Shown here: positions 35,120-45,100 of the stretch, in pieces | How positions within the stretch are numbered: the first letter of the stretch is position 1 | Layout: every line of letters begins with the position of its first letter | The notes under the pieces: generated by a model | The model's database searches: none | What the model was told of the DNA's origin: nothing | What the model saw: only the letters and a program-made list of their open reading frames with translations | Origin: Eubacteriales bacterium | GTDB lineage: Bacteria > Bacillota > Clostridia > Tissierellales > GPF-1 | Assembly (NCBI GenBank): GCA_030625815.1 | Contig: DAOUQF010000027.1 | Coordinates: forward strand, 1 to 52,661 | Length of the DNA: 52,661 nucleotides | Reading direction: 5' to 3' | Translations under genes and position numbers: made by a program

Positions 35120-35841
35120 ATTTCTCTCTTCAATTGCATCTCGTAGACATAGCGGCTTCCCACATAGAAGGTTTCTTCAAACTGCGCCGGACGGCCATCG
35201 GACAATGAACAGTACAGCGAGAATTTCAAAAACGGCTCTTCCCGATCCAGGGAAAAAAGCCCGGCGTCTTGATCCGTCAAATAATCGATCTGTATCCTTT
35301 GCTCTCCCGCGCCTAGTTTCAACGCGTATTTGCGCTCCAGGCAATCATAGAGAGACTCCGCTTCCATATCTTCAATCAAAACCCAATAAAAAATCTCAGG
35401 CATCAAATAGGACACGCTCAAACAAAATGGTTTTCGATTGACAATCCGCATCCGCTTCAGCCGGATGACCTGCAGCTCCGGATTCAATCCGAAATACGTT
35501 GCCATTTTCACCGGAATTCGTATCCAGTCTCTTTCGATCAATCGAGTCTGCAAGTCAAGATTTTGTTCCCGCATCCGTTCGGTAAATCCCAACAGCTTCA
35601 GAACGCCCTCCGTGATGACTTCCCCTTTGACAAAGGTGCCTTTCCCACGAATTCGATACAACAACCCTTCCGCCACCAGATCATGGATCGCACGGGTAAC
35701 GGTGATCCGGCTCACCTGATAGCTTTGGCAAAGCTGCGCTTCCGAAGGCAGACGATCTCCCTCCCGCAATTCCCCCACTTCAATCTGTTGTTTAATCGCG
35801 TCTTTAATGATCTGGTATTTCGCGATTGCTTGATTTGTCAT
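35107..35841 (-). CDS. GntR/HutC-family transcriptional regulator
   Basis: A 244-residue regulator with an N-terminal winged helix (LPSEAQLCQSYQVSRITVTR, residues about 33-52) and a C-terminal UTRA ligand-binding domain, typically for a sugar or amino-sugar effector. The ATG at 35841 is chosen for AGAGAGGG nine bases upstream; ATGAGTGCG abuts that site. It is divergent from the dehydrogenase/oxidoreductase pair, and an inverted repeat covers the shared promoters, so it very likely represses both directions. Confidence 0.92.
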   Translation of the reverse strand: MTNQAIAKYQIIKDAIKQQIEVGELREGDRLPSEAQLCQSYQVSRITVTRAIHDLVAEGLLYRIRGKGTFVKGEVITEGVLKLLGFTERMREQNLDLQTRLIERDWIRIPVKMATYFGLNPELQVIRLKRMRIVNRKPFCLSVSYLMPEIFYWVLIEDMEAESLYDCLERKYALKLGAGEQRIQIDYLTDQDAGLFSLDREEPFLKFSLYCSLSDGRPAQFEETFYVGSRYVYEMQLKREITKP

Positions 35842-35877
35842 CGCACTCATCCCTCTCTTGTCGCCTATCCTATCATG

Positions 35878-35906
35878 TTGACATATCAACTTCAAGCTGA
35901 TATGTT
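35878..35906. promoter_or_regulatory. Divergent promoters with a GntR-type operator
   Basis: On the plus strand TTGACA (35878-35883) and TATGTT (35901-35906) are 17 bases apart. A perfect inverted repeat, ACATATCA (35881-35888) and TGATATGT (35898-35905), covers that spacer. On the minus strand TTGAAG and TAGGAT, also 17 bases apart, form a promoter for the regulator in the same stretch. Binding would block both. Confidence 0.7.
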
Positions 35907-35945
35907 GTATATACCAATAATTCGAATCGCAAAGGAGAAATTCAG

Positions 35946-36977
35946 TTGATTGCCAAAGAAATCATCATCCACGGAATCCAAGATGTTTCCCTTGAAGAAC
36001 GAGAGATCCAACCCGAATCCTTACAGCCTGCGGAGTGTCTGATTGAAACTTCCGTATCCCTGATCAGCCCCGGCACGGAATTGTCTCGTGTCTTTGGACT
36101 CAAACAGGGTGCGACCTATCCGGCCTCTCCCGGCTATTGCTCCGTCGGAACCATTCAAGCCAAGGGCGACAGTCTTTCCCACGTTCAGGTTGGCGATCGC
36201 GTGCTCTTCAGCGGTCCCCATGCCAGCCGTCAAATCTATGACTATACCAAAAGCGACGGAGGCATTCTCTTTCCTTTGGATCCCGCCCTGAGCAATGAAG
36301 AAGGCGCCTTTCTTATGATGTGCTGGATCGCCATGAACGGCATCCTGCCGGCGGAAGTCAAACTAGGGGATCACGTAGTCATCTTCGGACTTGGAACCCT
36401 GGGACTCATCCTCTCCCTCCTCTATCAGGAGATGGGCGTCAACGTGCTGGCCGTCGATCCCGTCAAAGAGCGCTGCGCCTTGGCAAGAACCATGGGTGTC
36501 GAATCCACCCTCGACTGCGTGCCCGATCAGCAGATTAAAGAAATCATGGACCATACCAATCAGCAGGGCGCCGACATCGTTGTTGATGCGACAGGCTTAT
36601 CGATTTGCATCCTTTCAAGCTTCGAGGTTGCGGCTAAAAACGGACAAGTGCTGCTGCTAGGTTCGCCGAGAACCCCGTTTACCGCCGATGTCACACCTTA
36701 TCTGAATATGATTCATCGAAAAATGCTGACCGTGCGCGGCTCATTCAATCGCCGTTATCCCTATCAGGAACAGGAAGGCTCTCGTCTCAGCATCACCAGA
36801 AGCCTTACCTATCTATCGGAGCTTCTCATTAAGAAAAAGATCGATGTCCGGCATTTTATCAGCCATGTCATTTCCCCCGAAGAGGTGATGACCGGCTATG
36901 CGGGGCTTATGCATCACAAAGACGAATATACGGGTGTTATCATCCAATGGAAAAACCAAGGAGGCGTACAAAAATGA
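35946..36977 (+). CDS. MDR-family dehydrogenase, possibly zinc-independent
   Basis: A 343-residue medium-chain dehydrogenase/reductase. The N-terminal GroES-like domain has SLISPGTELSRV, and the Rossmann domain has VVIFGLGTLGLI near residue 147. The usual catalytic zinc motif (Cys, then GHE) is not visible; PGYCSVG occupies that place, as in BchC-like and related zinc-less members. The start is a TTG at 35946 with AAAGGAG eight bases upstream. It overlaps the next gene by four bases and is under the GntR operator. A substrate, probably a sugar or polyol derivative, is not fixed. Confidence 0.85.
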   Translation: MIAKEIIIHGIQDVSLEEREIQPESLQPAECLIETSVSLISPGTELSRVFGLKQGATYPASPGYCSVGTIQAKGDSLSHVQVGDRVLFSGPHASRQIYDYTKSDGGILFPLDPALSNEEGAFLMMCWIAMNGILPAEVKLGDHVVIFGLGTLGLILSLLYQEMGVNVLAVDPVKERCALARTMGVESTLDCVPDQQIKEIMDHTNQQGADIVVDATGLSICILSSFEVAAKNGQVLLLGSPRTPFTADVTPYLNMIHRKMLTVRGSFNRRYPYQEQEGSRLSITRSLTYLSELLIKKKIDVRHFISHVISPEEVMTGYAGLMHHKDEYTGVIIQWKNQGGVQK

Positions 36978-37954
36978 AATTTGGCGTAATTGGAACCAAC
37001 TTTGTATCGGATTTTTTTATGAATGGAGCAGCGCAGGTCGCGGACTGCGAGGTGGTTGCCGTCTGCAGCCGCAGGATGGAAAATGCAAAGGCCTTCGCGG
37101 AGAAGCACGAGATTCCCAGCGCCTTTGATTCCTACGCGGAGATGGCGAATGCCAACTTGATTGACGCCGTTTACATCGCCGTGCCCAACGGCTTGCATCG
37201 AGAGGTCAGCGAATTCTTTCTATCCAGAAAGATTCCAACCTTCTGCGAAAAGCCCATGGCTGGAAACGCCAAAGAAGTGCAATCGATGATTGACTGTGCC
37301 AGAGAAAATCAAACCTATCTCCAAGAAGGCTTGATCCCCCTATACAATCCGAATTTTCAAATTCTCAAGGAAAACCTGCCTCGGATCGGAAAGATCCATC
37401 AGGCCACCTTTAATTTTTCCAAGTACTCCTCTCGCTACGACGCCTACTTGCGCGGAGAAAATCCCACAACCTTCCGAAGAGAATTGGCCAATGGCGCCAT
37501 TATGGACCTGGGGGTTTATGTCTTCGCCAATTGCATTGGAATCTGGGGGAAACCAGACCGCATCCTAAGCGCCTGTTCCCTCTTGGACACAAAAACAGAT
37601 GTTGCGGGCTCCAGCATCTTTGTCTATCCGGATTTTGTCGCGACCCTTTCCTATTCAAAGGCCAGCGATACGGAGACCGTCTGCGAGATCTCCGGGGAAG
37701 ACGGAATCCTGACCATTGATATGCCGAGCCAACCGACCGCCATTACCTTTATCGATCGGAAAACCAAGACCCGCGAGGTGCTGAGCGTTCCGAAAAAAGA
37801 GAATTTCTATTACGAAATCACCGAGATGATCAAGCAGGTGAAAGCCGGCAATATTGAATCGAATCTCGCGCCGCATGCCACCAGCCTTGCCGTCCACGAA
37901 GTCTTGACGGATTGCAGGGAGCAAGCGGGAATCGTCTTCCCGTGCGACGAGTAA
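36974..37954 (+). CDS. Gfo/Idh/MocA-family oxidoreductase
   Basis: A 326-residue NAD(P)-dependent oxidoreductase. The N-terminal Rossmann fold has FGVIGTNFVSDFFM, and the PTFCEKPMAG segment (EKP motif, Lys for hydride transfer) lies near residue 93; the C-terminal domain is alpha/beta. Family members oxidise inositol, glucose, sugar acids and related compounds. The ATG at 36974 overlaps the previous stop (ATGA). With the MDR gene it forms a GntR-controlled two-gene operon, which suggests sequential oxidations of one carbohydrate. Confidence 0.92.
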   Translation: MKFGVIGTNFVSDFFMNGAAQVADCEVVAVCSRRMENAKAFAEKHEIPSAFDSYAEMANANLIDAVYIAVPNGLHREVSEFFLSRKIPTFCEKPMAGNAKEVQSMIDCARENQTYLQEGLIPLYNPNFQILKENLPRIGKIHQATFNFSKYSSRYDAYLRGENPTTFRRELANGAIMDLGVYVFANCIGIWGKPDRILSACSLLDTKTDVAGSSIFVYPDFVATLSYSKASDTETVCEISGEDGILTIDMPSQPTAITFIDRKTKTREVLSVPKKENFYYEITEMIKQVKAGNIESNLAPHATSLAVHEVLTDCREQAGIVFPCDE

Positions 37955-37956
37955 AA

Positions 37957-38008
37957 TAAAAAAGCCTAGCGGCCTTTCCTGACTTCAGGATCGATCGCTA
38001 GGTTTTTC
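37957..38008. terminator. Bidirectional terminator, oxidoreductase / aminopeptidase
   Basis: CCTAGCG and CGCTAGG (37965-37971, 37996-38002) enclose an internal CCTGA/TCAGG stem, with A and T runs outside. It lies between convergent genes. Confidence 0.8.
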
Positions 38009-38014
38009 TTCTTT

Positions 38015-39265
38015 TTATTCTTTGCCCTGCATTCTTGCCTCGATCTCATCCGCTTCCCGAATGATGGAAGCCGACAAGACCTCGAAACCCGTTTCCGTCA
38101 CCAAGACATCGTCTTCAATGCGGATCCCGATTCCCTCTTCTTGGATATAGAGTCCCGGCTCCACGGTGATCACCATGCCCGGCTTCAATTCGCCGCCTCG
38201 ATGGGAGGCGTCATGGGTATCCAATCCCAGGTGATGGCCAATCCCGTGGTAATAGTATTTTCCAAGCTCATCTTCTGTTTTGATCAATCCCAGTTCCCTC
38301 AGATGCTTGCCCAAAATTTTCTTTGCAAGCTCGTTTAGGTTCATCAGGGTCTCCCCCGGCCTTACAGCCACGGTCACAGTCTTCAAGGTATCCAATACCG
38401 CCTCATAAATCGCTCTTTGCCGCTCCGTGAAGCGACCATTCACCGGATAGGTTCTGGAAATGTCCGCGGAATACTTGCCCCAGTCCGCTCCCAGATCCAA
38501 GAGGATGCAATCCCCGTCATTCAGCATCTGATCGTTCTCCTCGTAATGCAGGACAACCGCGTTCTTTCCTCCGACGGCGATCGTCGAGAAAGCCGGCCGG
38601 GTTCCATTTTCCATCAGGGTCGATTCAAAAACGGCTTGCACTTCATATTCCATCCGGCCCGGCGCCAAGCGATCCAGCACGCGATCCAAGCCCTTCTCTG
38701 TAATGGCAATCGCCTTTCGCAATTCTTCAATCTCCACCTCGTCCTTGATCATGCGGGCTTTCGCAAAATAAGGCGCCAAATCATAGAGGGGAGTCTGCGG
38801 ATATTTCGGCTTGAAATTCTCCGAAAATCGATGGGCTTCATAGCCGGCAAATTCCCAAGAAGGGCGTTCCAGATCCAGCGCCAGGGACTCCACCTGGAAT
38901 CCGGCGATCAAGCGAAACACCTGATCCTGAAGACCAGAAACGAATCCCGTCTTCTCAATTCCACTGACTGCAACCGCCTCTTCCGGCTTCATGCGAAATC
39001 CCGTCCACTTCTCCATCTTCGGATCCAACTCCTCTAGAAAGAGCTGCTCATAAATCTCTCCCTTCGGCGATTTGTAAAGATACAAGACAAAATTCTCGCG
39101 ATCAATCCCCGTCAGGTAATAGAAGTTCCGATTGACGTGGAATGGATATTGCGCGTCGGCGGAACGATAGGGTGCCCGTCCCGAAAACAGCAGCGCCAAG
39201 GTGCCCGGTTTCAAATGTTTGATCAGCTTTTCTCTTCGTTTGATAATCGCTTGCTTCGTTTCCAA
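38015..39265 (-). CDS. pepP: Xaa-Pro aminopeptidase (M24 family)
   Basis: A 416-residue metalloaminopeptidase removing N-terminal residues before proline. The N-terminal creatinase-like domain precedes the pita-bread catalytic domain, with ILLDLGADWG and the second Asp in SADISRTYPV, the His in GIGHHLGLDTHD, EPGLYI and GIRIEDD supplying the five metal ligands. It follows the universal stress protein gene by 11 bases. No signal peptide, so cytoplasmic. Confidence 0.94.
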   Translation of the reverse strand: METKQAIIKRREKLIKHLKPGTLALLFSGRAPYRSADAQYPFHVNRNFYYLTGIDRENFVLYLYKSPKGEIYEQLFLEELDPKMEKWTGFRMKPEEAVAVSGIEKTGFVSGLQDQVFRLIAGFQVESLALDLERPSWEFAGYEAHRFSENFKPKYPQTPLYDLAPYFAKARMIKDEVEIEELRKAIAITEKGLDRVLDRLAPGRMEYEVQAVFESTLMENGTRPAFSTIAVGGKNAVVLHYEENDQMLNDGDCILLDLGADWGKYSADISRTYPVNGRFTERQRAIYEAVLDTLKTVTVAVRPGETLMNLNELAKKILGKHLRELGLIKTEDELGKYYYHGIGHHLGLDTHDASHRGGELKPGMVITVEPGLYIQEEGIGIRIEDDVLVTETGFEVLSASIIREADEIEARMQGKE

Positions 39266-39276
39266 GATTCGTCCCC

Positions 39277-39654
39277 CTATTCCATCACAATTAAATTTAC
39301 TTCCGGCAACTTGCCCTGCAAGCGTACCGCGAAACTCTTCTCCTGCATTTTCTGAGACGGAGACGCGCCCAAGATCATATGGGTAACCTGCTCCTCTTTC
39401 GCATACTTCACCATATCGTCCAAAACATGTTTCGAGCGTTTCACCGTCAACTCCGCTCCCACCTCCTTGGATATCTCAAACAAATACTCCAATGCCTGAG
39501 CGTCGGAGGAATATTCCAAAAAGTGCGCGCCTAGCTTTACTACATGTAAAACGGTCAATTGATCCGTTTCCTTTTCTATCAATTCATATCCCTTTAAAAT
39601 CAAGCGTTCACACGTCTTTTGCTGTGTCACACAAACAAGAATTTTCTTTTCCAT
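39277..39654 (-). CDS. Universal stress protein UspA family
   Basis: A 125-residue protein with the Usp fold: N-terminal KKILVCVTQQKTCERLI, middle VLHVVK, and the C-terminal VTHMILGASPSQKM loop that would contact ATP. The SPSQK variant resembles the Usp domain found in KdpD-like sensors. AAAGGAG precedes the ATG. It is probably cotranscribed with the aminopeptidase downstream. Confidence 0.85.
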   Translation of the reverse strand: MEKKILVCVTQQKTCERLILKGYELIEKETDQLTVLHVVKLGAHFLEYSSDAQALEYLFEISKEVGAELTVKRSKHVLDDMVKYAKEEQVTHMILGASPSQKMQEKSFAVRLQGKLPEVNLIVME

Positions 39655-39739
39655 GTCTTTCTCCTTTCATAAGATCCATTCTTATTCTACCATGTACGAA
39701 AGGCTGAAAGAGGAAAGGAAAGAAATGTTATAAAAAGTT

Positions 39740-39790
39740 AAAAAAGCACCCCCCGCTGCTGGCAAAGCCGGACAGCTGGGAGGGTGCTTA
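39740..39790 (-). terminator. Intrinsic terminator after the surface-protein operon
   Basis: Minus-strand AAGCACCC...CAGCTG pairs with CAGC...GGGGTGCTT and is followed by six T, eight bases after the stop of the cadherin-like protein gene. Confidence 0.8.
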
Positions 39791-39797
39791 TCGATGA

Positions 39798-42146
39798 CTA
39801 TTGATTGATTCCTGTGTTGGAATTTCGACCGTCGATATTCAAGGTTCTATTGCGATGATCCACGGATCCCTTCACTTGATCGCCCATAACAAAATGTAGC
39901 ATTGCCGGTTGATCCGTTTGGAACTCAACCATATTATCCCCATTGAAGAGAATCAAAACATAAGATACTCCCACATCGAGATTTGGCAAGTTTCTGCCTT
40001 TCAAATTATACTTGTAATAACCGCCGTCTCCGTTATCCACAGTGATCCGCGAATGTTTTCCATTGCCTCCATTGGCCTTCAATTGGCTTGTGGTAATGGT
40101 AACCAAAGGCTTCAAGTCGCCACTCTGCAATTGATTCATCAATTGGTCGCCCATATCCTCGAAGATCAGCAATTTTGGCGCTACCAACGGCATGCTTGTC
40201 CAGAATCGAATCTGGGTGCTTGTTCTCGTTAGCAGAAAATCATCCGCTGTAGGCGGCAGCCACAATCCCATCATTTCTGTTGGAAGCGGTTGAGCGCCCA
40301 GCTCGATAAATTCGCCGTCCGCCAATCCTTCCACATCCATCTCAAGGGTATAGGTTTTTTCCGTATCGTCGGAACCCTTTACCTTAATCTTGTACTGTCC
40401 CGGCAATCGAGTCGGTTTCACATGCTCAACGACCGCTTCCGCGTCAATCGCAACCGCTGTTACCTCCGGCAGGCTGCGGGTTCCTTCGCCCAAGAGAACA
40501 TCATAGCTTAAAATTTCCGGCGCAAACTCATCCAAAACAACATTGTCCACTGCAATCAATTGCAGATCCGACTTGTCTCCTTGCTGGCCGTTTCCACCAG
40601 CGTTTCCTCCGCCTTCCTCTTCGTCCTCAGGCAACCAGCCCTCTGGCGCAAAGAGCACGGAATAGGTCAGCATCGTTGTTTGATCTTCCGCTGTCACCAC
40701 AAGGTATTGCGTGAGCGGGAAGCCCGTCTCGTCAAGACTGTGATCCTTCGACTCCAGATCAATCGTCGCATCTGGATCTGTTGGCGTTCCATCGACCGCC
40801 GCCATGGATTCCCCCTCCGTCGTGTTCACACGATACGCCACTTGCATTGGATCAAATCCATCGATTGTCGTTCCACCCAGCGTCAGGTCCGACAGGGTCA
40901 CCACATTGTTGCCGGCAAAGGTGAATACAATGCGATAGTTCGCCACATCCCCGTTTTCCGCCGTAACCATCACAAGGGCACTGCGCGCATCATACGTCGC
41001 CTGAACAATCGCAACAGTTGCCAATGTATCCGTTCGAGTTGCCGATACTGTTGGAAATCCCACTGTGCCGACCGGTAATTCAATTGCATATTCCATTTTA
41101 TCGACAGAAGGATTCGCATCATCGGGTTCCAAAATATTTTCCCCGTCAACCATCAAGCTGTTAAGGCTGGTATCCCCGGATGGCATATACATCTCTCCAA
41201 ATGCCGGGAAGCTCAGATCGAATACCGCCAAAAGCGGCTCTTCTCGAACAGTAAAGACTTCATTGGACTCCGAATATGGATAGGCTTGAAACTGTATCAA
41301 ATCCCCTTCCAGTTCATCCGGCTGATCGGTGACAACTGCCGTCTGCAACAAGATCTCATCGCCCTCGCCAAGAGGCAATACGTCAAAATCCAAGAGCCAA
41401 TTCGTTTTGCTTGTATCGCACGCCACGGTTACACCCTCAACAGTGTTCGCCGTTTCAAGCACTTCTTGAAAATTTGATTGAATTTCCGCAAATCCATAGG
41501 TTTCATGTTCCTCAAGACCCAATTCCTTTGCAGCTGTCACGTATCCCGTATTTCCGCGGCTTTTCATATACGGAACGATCAGTTTGAATTTTTCAATCTC
41601 ATCAAAGAATGCGTGCTCAAGATCCTCACATCGGAATTCAAATTCAATATGCGTACTGTCCGCCGGCACACGATTATAGGTAATGTCTTCGAATCTTCTC
41701 AACATCACCCAAGTCGAATCCGACTCATTGTCGCCGGATCCCTCTCCACTACCGGATGCAACCGCCTCGATAGTTTCAGGCTCTTCTGGATCAGGCTCGA
41801 CAACAGGTTCCTCATCATAGCCCAACTCCACAATCAAGGTTTCCGACGCACCAAGGCTCAGGTCCGCCTCAACCCAGAGAATCAACTCATCCGAAACCCT
41901 TTCTCGAACGACCGATAGATTCATTATGGTTTCATGGGTTCCATCCCCTTGATCAACCCAGTCGCCGAAGGATCCACCAATCTCCCAGGCATATTCTGTC
42001 GCCTCTTTCGGGCGGAATTTTGTAATCTTCAAGGTTGGCTTGGCATCTCCATCATGACCGCCTGCGGCGAATACCCCGCTTGCCATCCCGGATATCGCAA
42101 GAATCGCGATAAGTAATAGAATCAACGCTTTATTGTTCCTTCTCAT
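39798..42146 (-). CDS. Secreted protein with cadherin-like beta-sandwich repeats
   Basis: A 782-residue secreted protein. A signal peptide covers about residues 1-27 (ending SGVFAAGG). An N-terminal beta-rich domain is followed by an acidic linker (about 128-150). Three cadherin-like beta-sandwich (PF12733-type) repeats are seen: about 328-405, 410-490 and 525-605, each with a short Leu-rich start and a NYRIVF, TYSVLF or TYTLEM end. An acidic Gly-rich linker lies between repeats 2 and 3. The C-terminal 170 residues are unassigned. There is no LPXTG or SLH anchor, so it may be free or bound to the SLH protein encoded 24 bases upstream. It should share the c-di-GMP riboswitch of that gene. Confidence 0.85.
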   Translation of the reverse strand: MRRNNKALILLLIAILAISGMASGVFAAGGHDGDAKPTLKITKFRPKEATEYAWEIGGSFGDWVDQGDGTHETIMNLSVVRERVSDELILWVEADLSLGASETLIVELGYDEEPVVEPDPEEPETIEAVASGSGEGSGDNESDSTWVMLRRFEDITYNRVPADSTHIEFEFRCEDLEHAFFDEIEKFKLIVPYMKSRGNTGYVTAAKELGLEEHETYGFAEIQSNFQEVLETANTVEGVTVACDTSKTNWLLDFDVLPLGEGDEILLQTAVVTDQPDELEGDLIQFQAYPYSESNEVFTVREEPLLAVFDLSFPAFGEMYMPSGDTSLNSLMVDGENILEPDDANPSVDKMEYAIELPVGTVGFPTVSATRTDTLATVAIVQATYDARSALVMVTAENGDVANYRIVFTFAGNNVVTLSDLTLGGTTIDGFDPMQVAYRVNTTEGESMAAVDGTPTDPDATIDLESKDHSLDETGFPLTQYLVVTAEDQTTMLTYSVLFAPEGWLPEDEEEGGGNAGGNGQQGDKSDLQLIAVDNVVLDEFAPEILSYDVLLGEGTRSLPEVTAVAIDAEAVVEHVKPTRLPGQYKIKVKGSDDTEKTYTLEMDVEGLADGEFIELGAQPLPTEMMGLWLPPTADDFLLTRTSTQIRFWTSMPLVAPKLLIFEDMGDQLMNQLQSGDLKPLVTITTSQLKANGGNGKHSRITVDNGDGGYYKYNLKGRNLPNLDVGVSYVLILFNGDNMVEFQTDQPAMLHFVMGDQVKGSVDHRNRTLNIDGRNSNTGINQ

Positions 42147-42170
42147 TTTTCCCTCCTTTCTACGGCATGC

Positions 42171-45100
42171 CTACCGGCGTCCGTTCTTCAGATACACAGC
42201 AATCATCTTCGCCAATTCTCCGCGCAAGATGCGGTTCTTCGGCTTAATGGTTCCATTTCCATAGCCCTGCATAATGCCATGCTGAGCCAATAGACGCACC
42301 GTTTCTTGCAACTCGGTTTCCAACAACCCCAAATCGCTGAATTTCATCTCAGCCGATCCAAGATCCTTCAATTGGAATACTGCATGCGCCGCAACGATCA
42401 AATCCTCGCGGGTTGCAAACTCCTTCGCTCGAACGGCTTGATTTTCATCCAGCCGCAGCGCGCCAGTCGCCAAGGCGACACGCACATAGTCTTTTGCCCA
42501 TCCGGAAACAGAGGCTGCATCCGCGATTTCCATTTGACCCGTAGACTCGAGTTTCAGGGCATTCACCAAAATCTTCGCCAACTCCTCGCGGGTAATCGGA
42601 TCCTCAGGATGATACGCACCCTTTTGATCCCCGCTGCAGATGCCCAGGCTCGCCAATTGATAAATATATCCCTTCGCCCAGTGATCCTCGCAATCCTGAA
42701 GACTCGGGAATCCCTCCCTTGCCATCAGTGAAAATACAGTCAAATGATTGATCTTCGCAATGATGATATTTGCTTCGGTATCAATCACGCTGGGAACAAC
42801 GATCCATTCATTCAGATCTTCATCCCAATAGCAGATCTCGATATCGCTCTCCTCAACCCCTGCCGGCAACTCTTCTTCCTTGTAGGCAAAGGTGAGAGTC
42901 AACGCTTTATCAAAGGATTGAATCTGACCGCCCTCTGCTGTCAGCAATTCAATTCGATACACCTCATCACCGATTTTTACACCACTGGTTCCAAAATCAT
43001 CTCCTTCCGCATTTGGTACAATTCGATATTGCACATCTTCCGTAAATTCGCCGGCTGGAATCATAAGTGTCGCAAAATCCTCTTCAAAGAGGATGGTCGT
43101 CTCTTCACCCGCCGGTATGGTTCCTTCAATTGCCGTTTCCTCGTCATATCGGATGCGGTAACGCGTTCCTTCAATTTCAACGGTAAAGTTGACCGTCAAT
43201 TCAGCTCGGTTCCCCGCCTGATCCACCGCAAGCACGTAAAGCTCATAGTCGCCGCTTTCCGAGATACGAGTCGCTGACAAGTACTCTTCGCCATTCAAAA
43301 GAATCTCGCGTTCCTGCAAGTGATGACTCAAGTTATCCGTGATAATCACTTCAGGTCGTGCGCTGTTCATGTAGATTCCTTGATCCAAAACGCCTTCAAT
43401 ACGAATCTCCGGCGCGGTTAAGTCAATCACAAATCCCATATGTTTTTCAGCCGTATATCCACCCAAGCTTGCAGTGATATCCAGCTCATAGCGTCCCTCC
43501 GCCTCCAAGTGATATGGATTGTTCATTGGCGGCATCATGGTGCCGTTCCACTGCAGCGCAACATCCGCTTCCGCATCACCGGTATCAATCGTAAAATCGA
43601 TATCTCCAGCGCGGTGTTCCCCGTTTTCAACCCCCGTCACCACAATATGCGGCACATTGCCGTCCATGGTGAAGGCGATGGTTCGGGAGCTGACATTGTT
43701 GTTCAAATCTTCCGCCACCACGTCCAAAACATAGGCTTTCGGCGTTGTTGCAACGGCGATCTCAATCGGATTCTCCGTATAGACCGTCTCGGAGGTTCCT
43801 TCTTTCACAGTCGCCTCCCAGCTGCCGAGTTCGCTCAAGAAAATTTCGATACTTACGTCTTCATTTCTCACATCCCCGTCTTCGATTCCGGAAATCGTGA
43901 TAAACGGCGGCGTTAAATCGACCATTTCAAGATCGGATTCAATCATCCTGTCATTCAACATAATTCGTCTAAACTTCACATCGCCATTGCCGTTGCCATT
44001 CTCATTCCAAACGGTATACATAACGTTTCCGTCCGGCGACATGCGAATTTGACATTCCGCTTGTTCCATTTCAAGCTTGCCTGTATCCTTTGCCAACCAT
44101 GGCCATGCTTCTCTTTCATGACCCGCATAGTGACCGCTGCTTTCCGGATTCACCAGCTTGGTTTCATGATAGAAGGAATCGCCAAAATCGGTGGTGTAGC
44201 TATAGTACAAATCCATCGGCGTCTTGGATTCCGTTGAATTTTTCCCAGGATTGGAGCAAGTGCCATAGGTGACCCAGAACAAATTGACGTCTCGCTGCTC
44301 CTCGGGAAACATGACTTCGCCATTCACCTTGGTGCTTGATGGTCCCCCGACAAGTCTCGGCTCAATAGCCGTCACTTTGTTGTTCTGGAGTTTGGATAAA
44401 TTCTGCGCCGGCTCATATGCACCCTTCGCATAATAGCTCTGGACTGTAATCTTTGGAATCTCTTCATCATCGATTCGCTCGTTTCCAGTGCCCAAACTTG
44501 TTCGATACGCATCTTCATGCAAGACACCGATCCCTTGATAAACCCCGTCGATATAGACTTCATTGGTTCCCTTGGGATTGGTCGTAAAGGTCAAGCCGCC
44601 ATCAAAGGAACGACGCAAGTATACATTATATACGTCATTGCCGTTTCTGGAAGCTGCCCAGTTCGGCGTCCAATCGTACGCGATGGCCAATTGCTGGCCT
44701 CGGATAATCCCCCGATGCGCACGAGCGTCTTCATACGGATTGGCATAGGTGGAAGCTTGCAAATTACTTTCCAATTGTTCCCATCTCATTACCTTGATTC
44801 CGTCTCCGCTGCCGTCTCCGGAATTAGTGGTATTCTCCAATTTTTCCGTCGGTGTAGTAGCGCTGACATTCTGAATTTCGTCCGTCAAGAAGACCGTCTC
44901 ATACGGATTTTTATTGATCGTTCCGAAATCCGAAGGAATCTCCCAGCGTCTCATCATAATATCGCTCGGTCGCCCCTTGCCTTCTTCGCCCATTTTAAAG
45001 ACCATGACCAGCGGCACGCCCGTCGGCCACTTCGCAGGGCTAGCCGGTGTTGATTTGCCCAAAGCAGCGCTCGCTCCTTGAATAATCATTCTCGGCCGCC

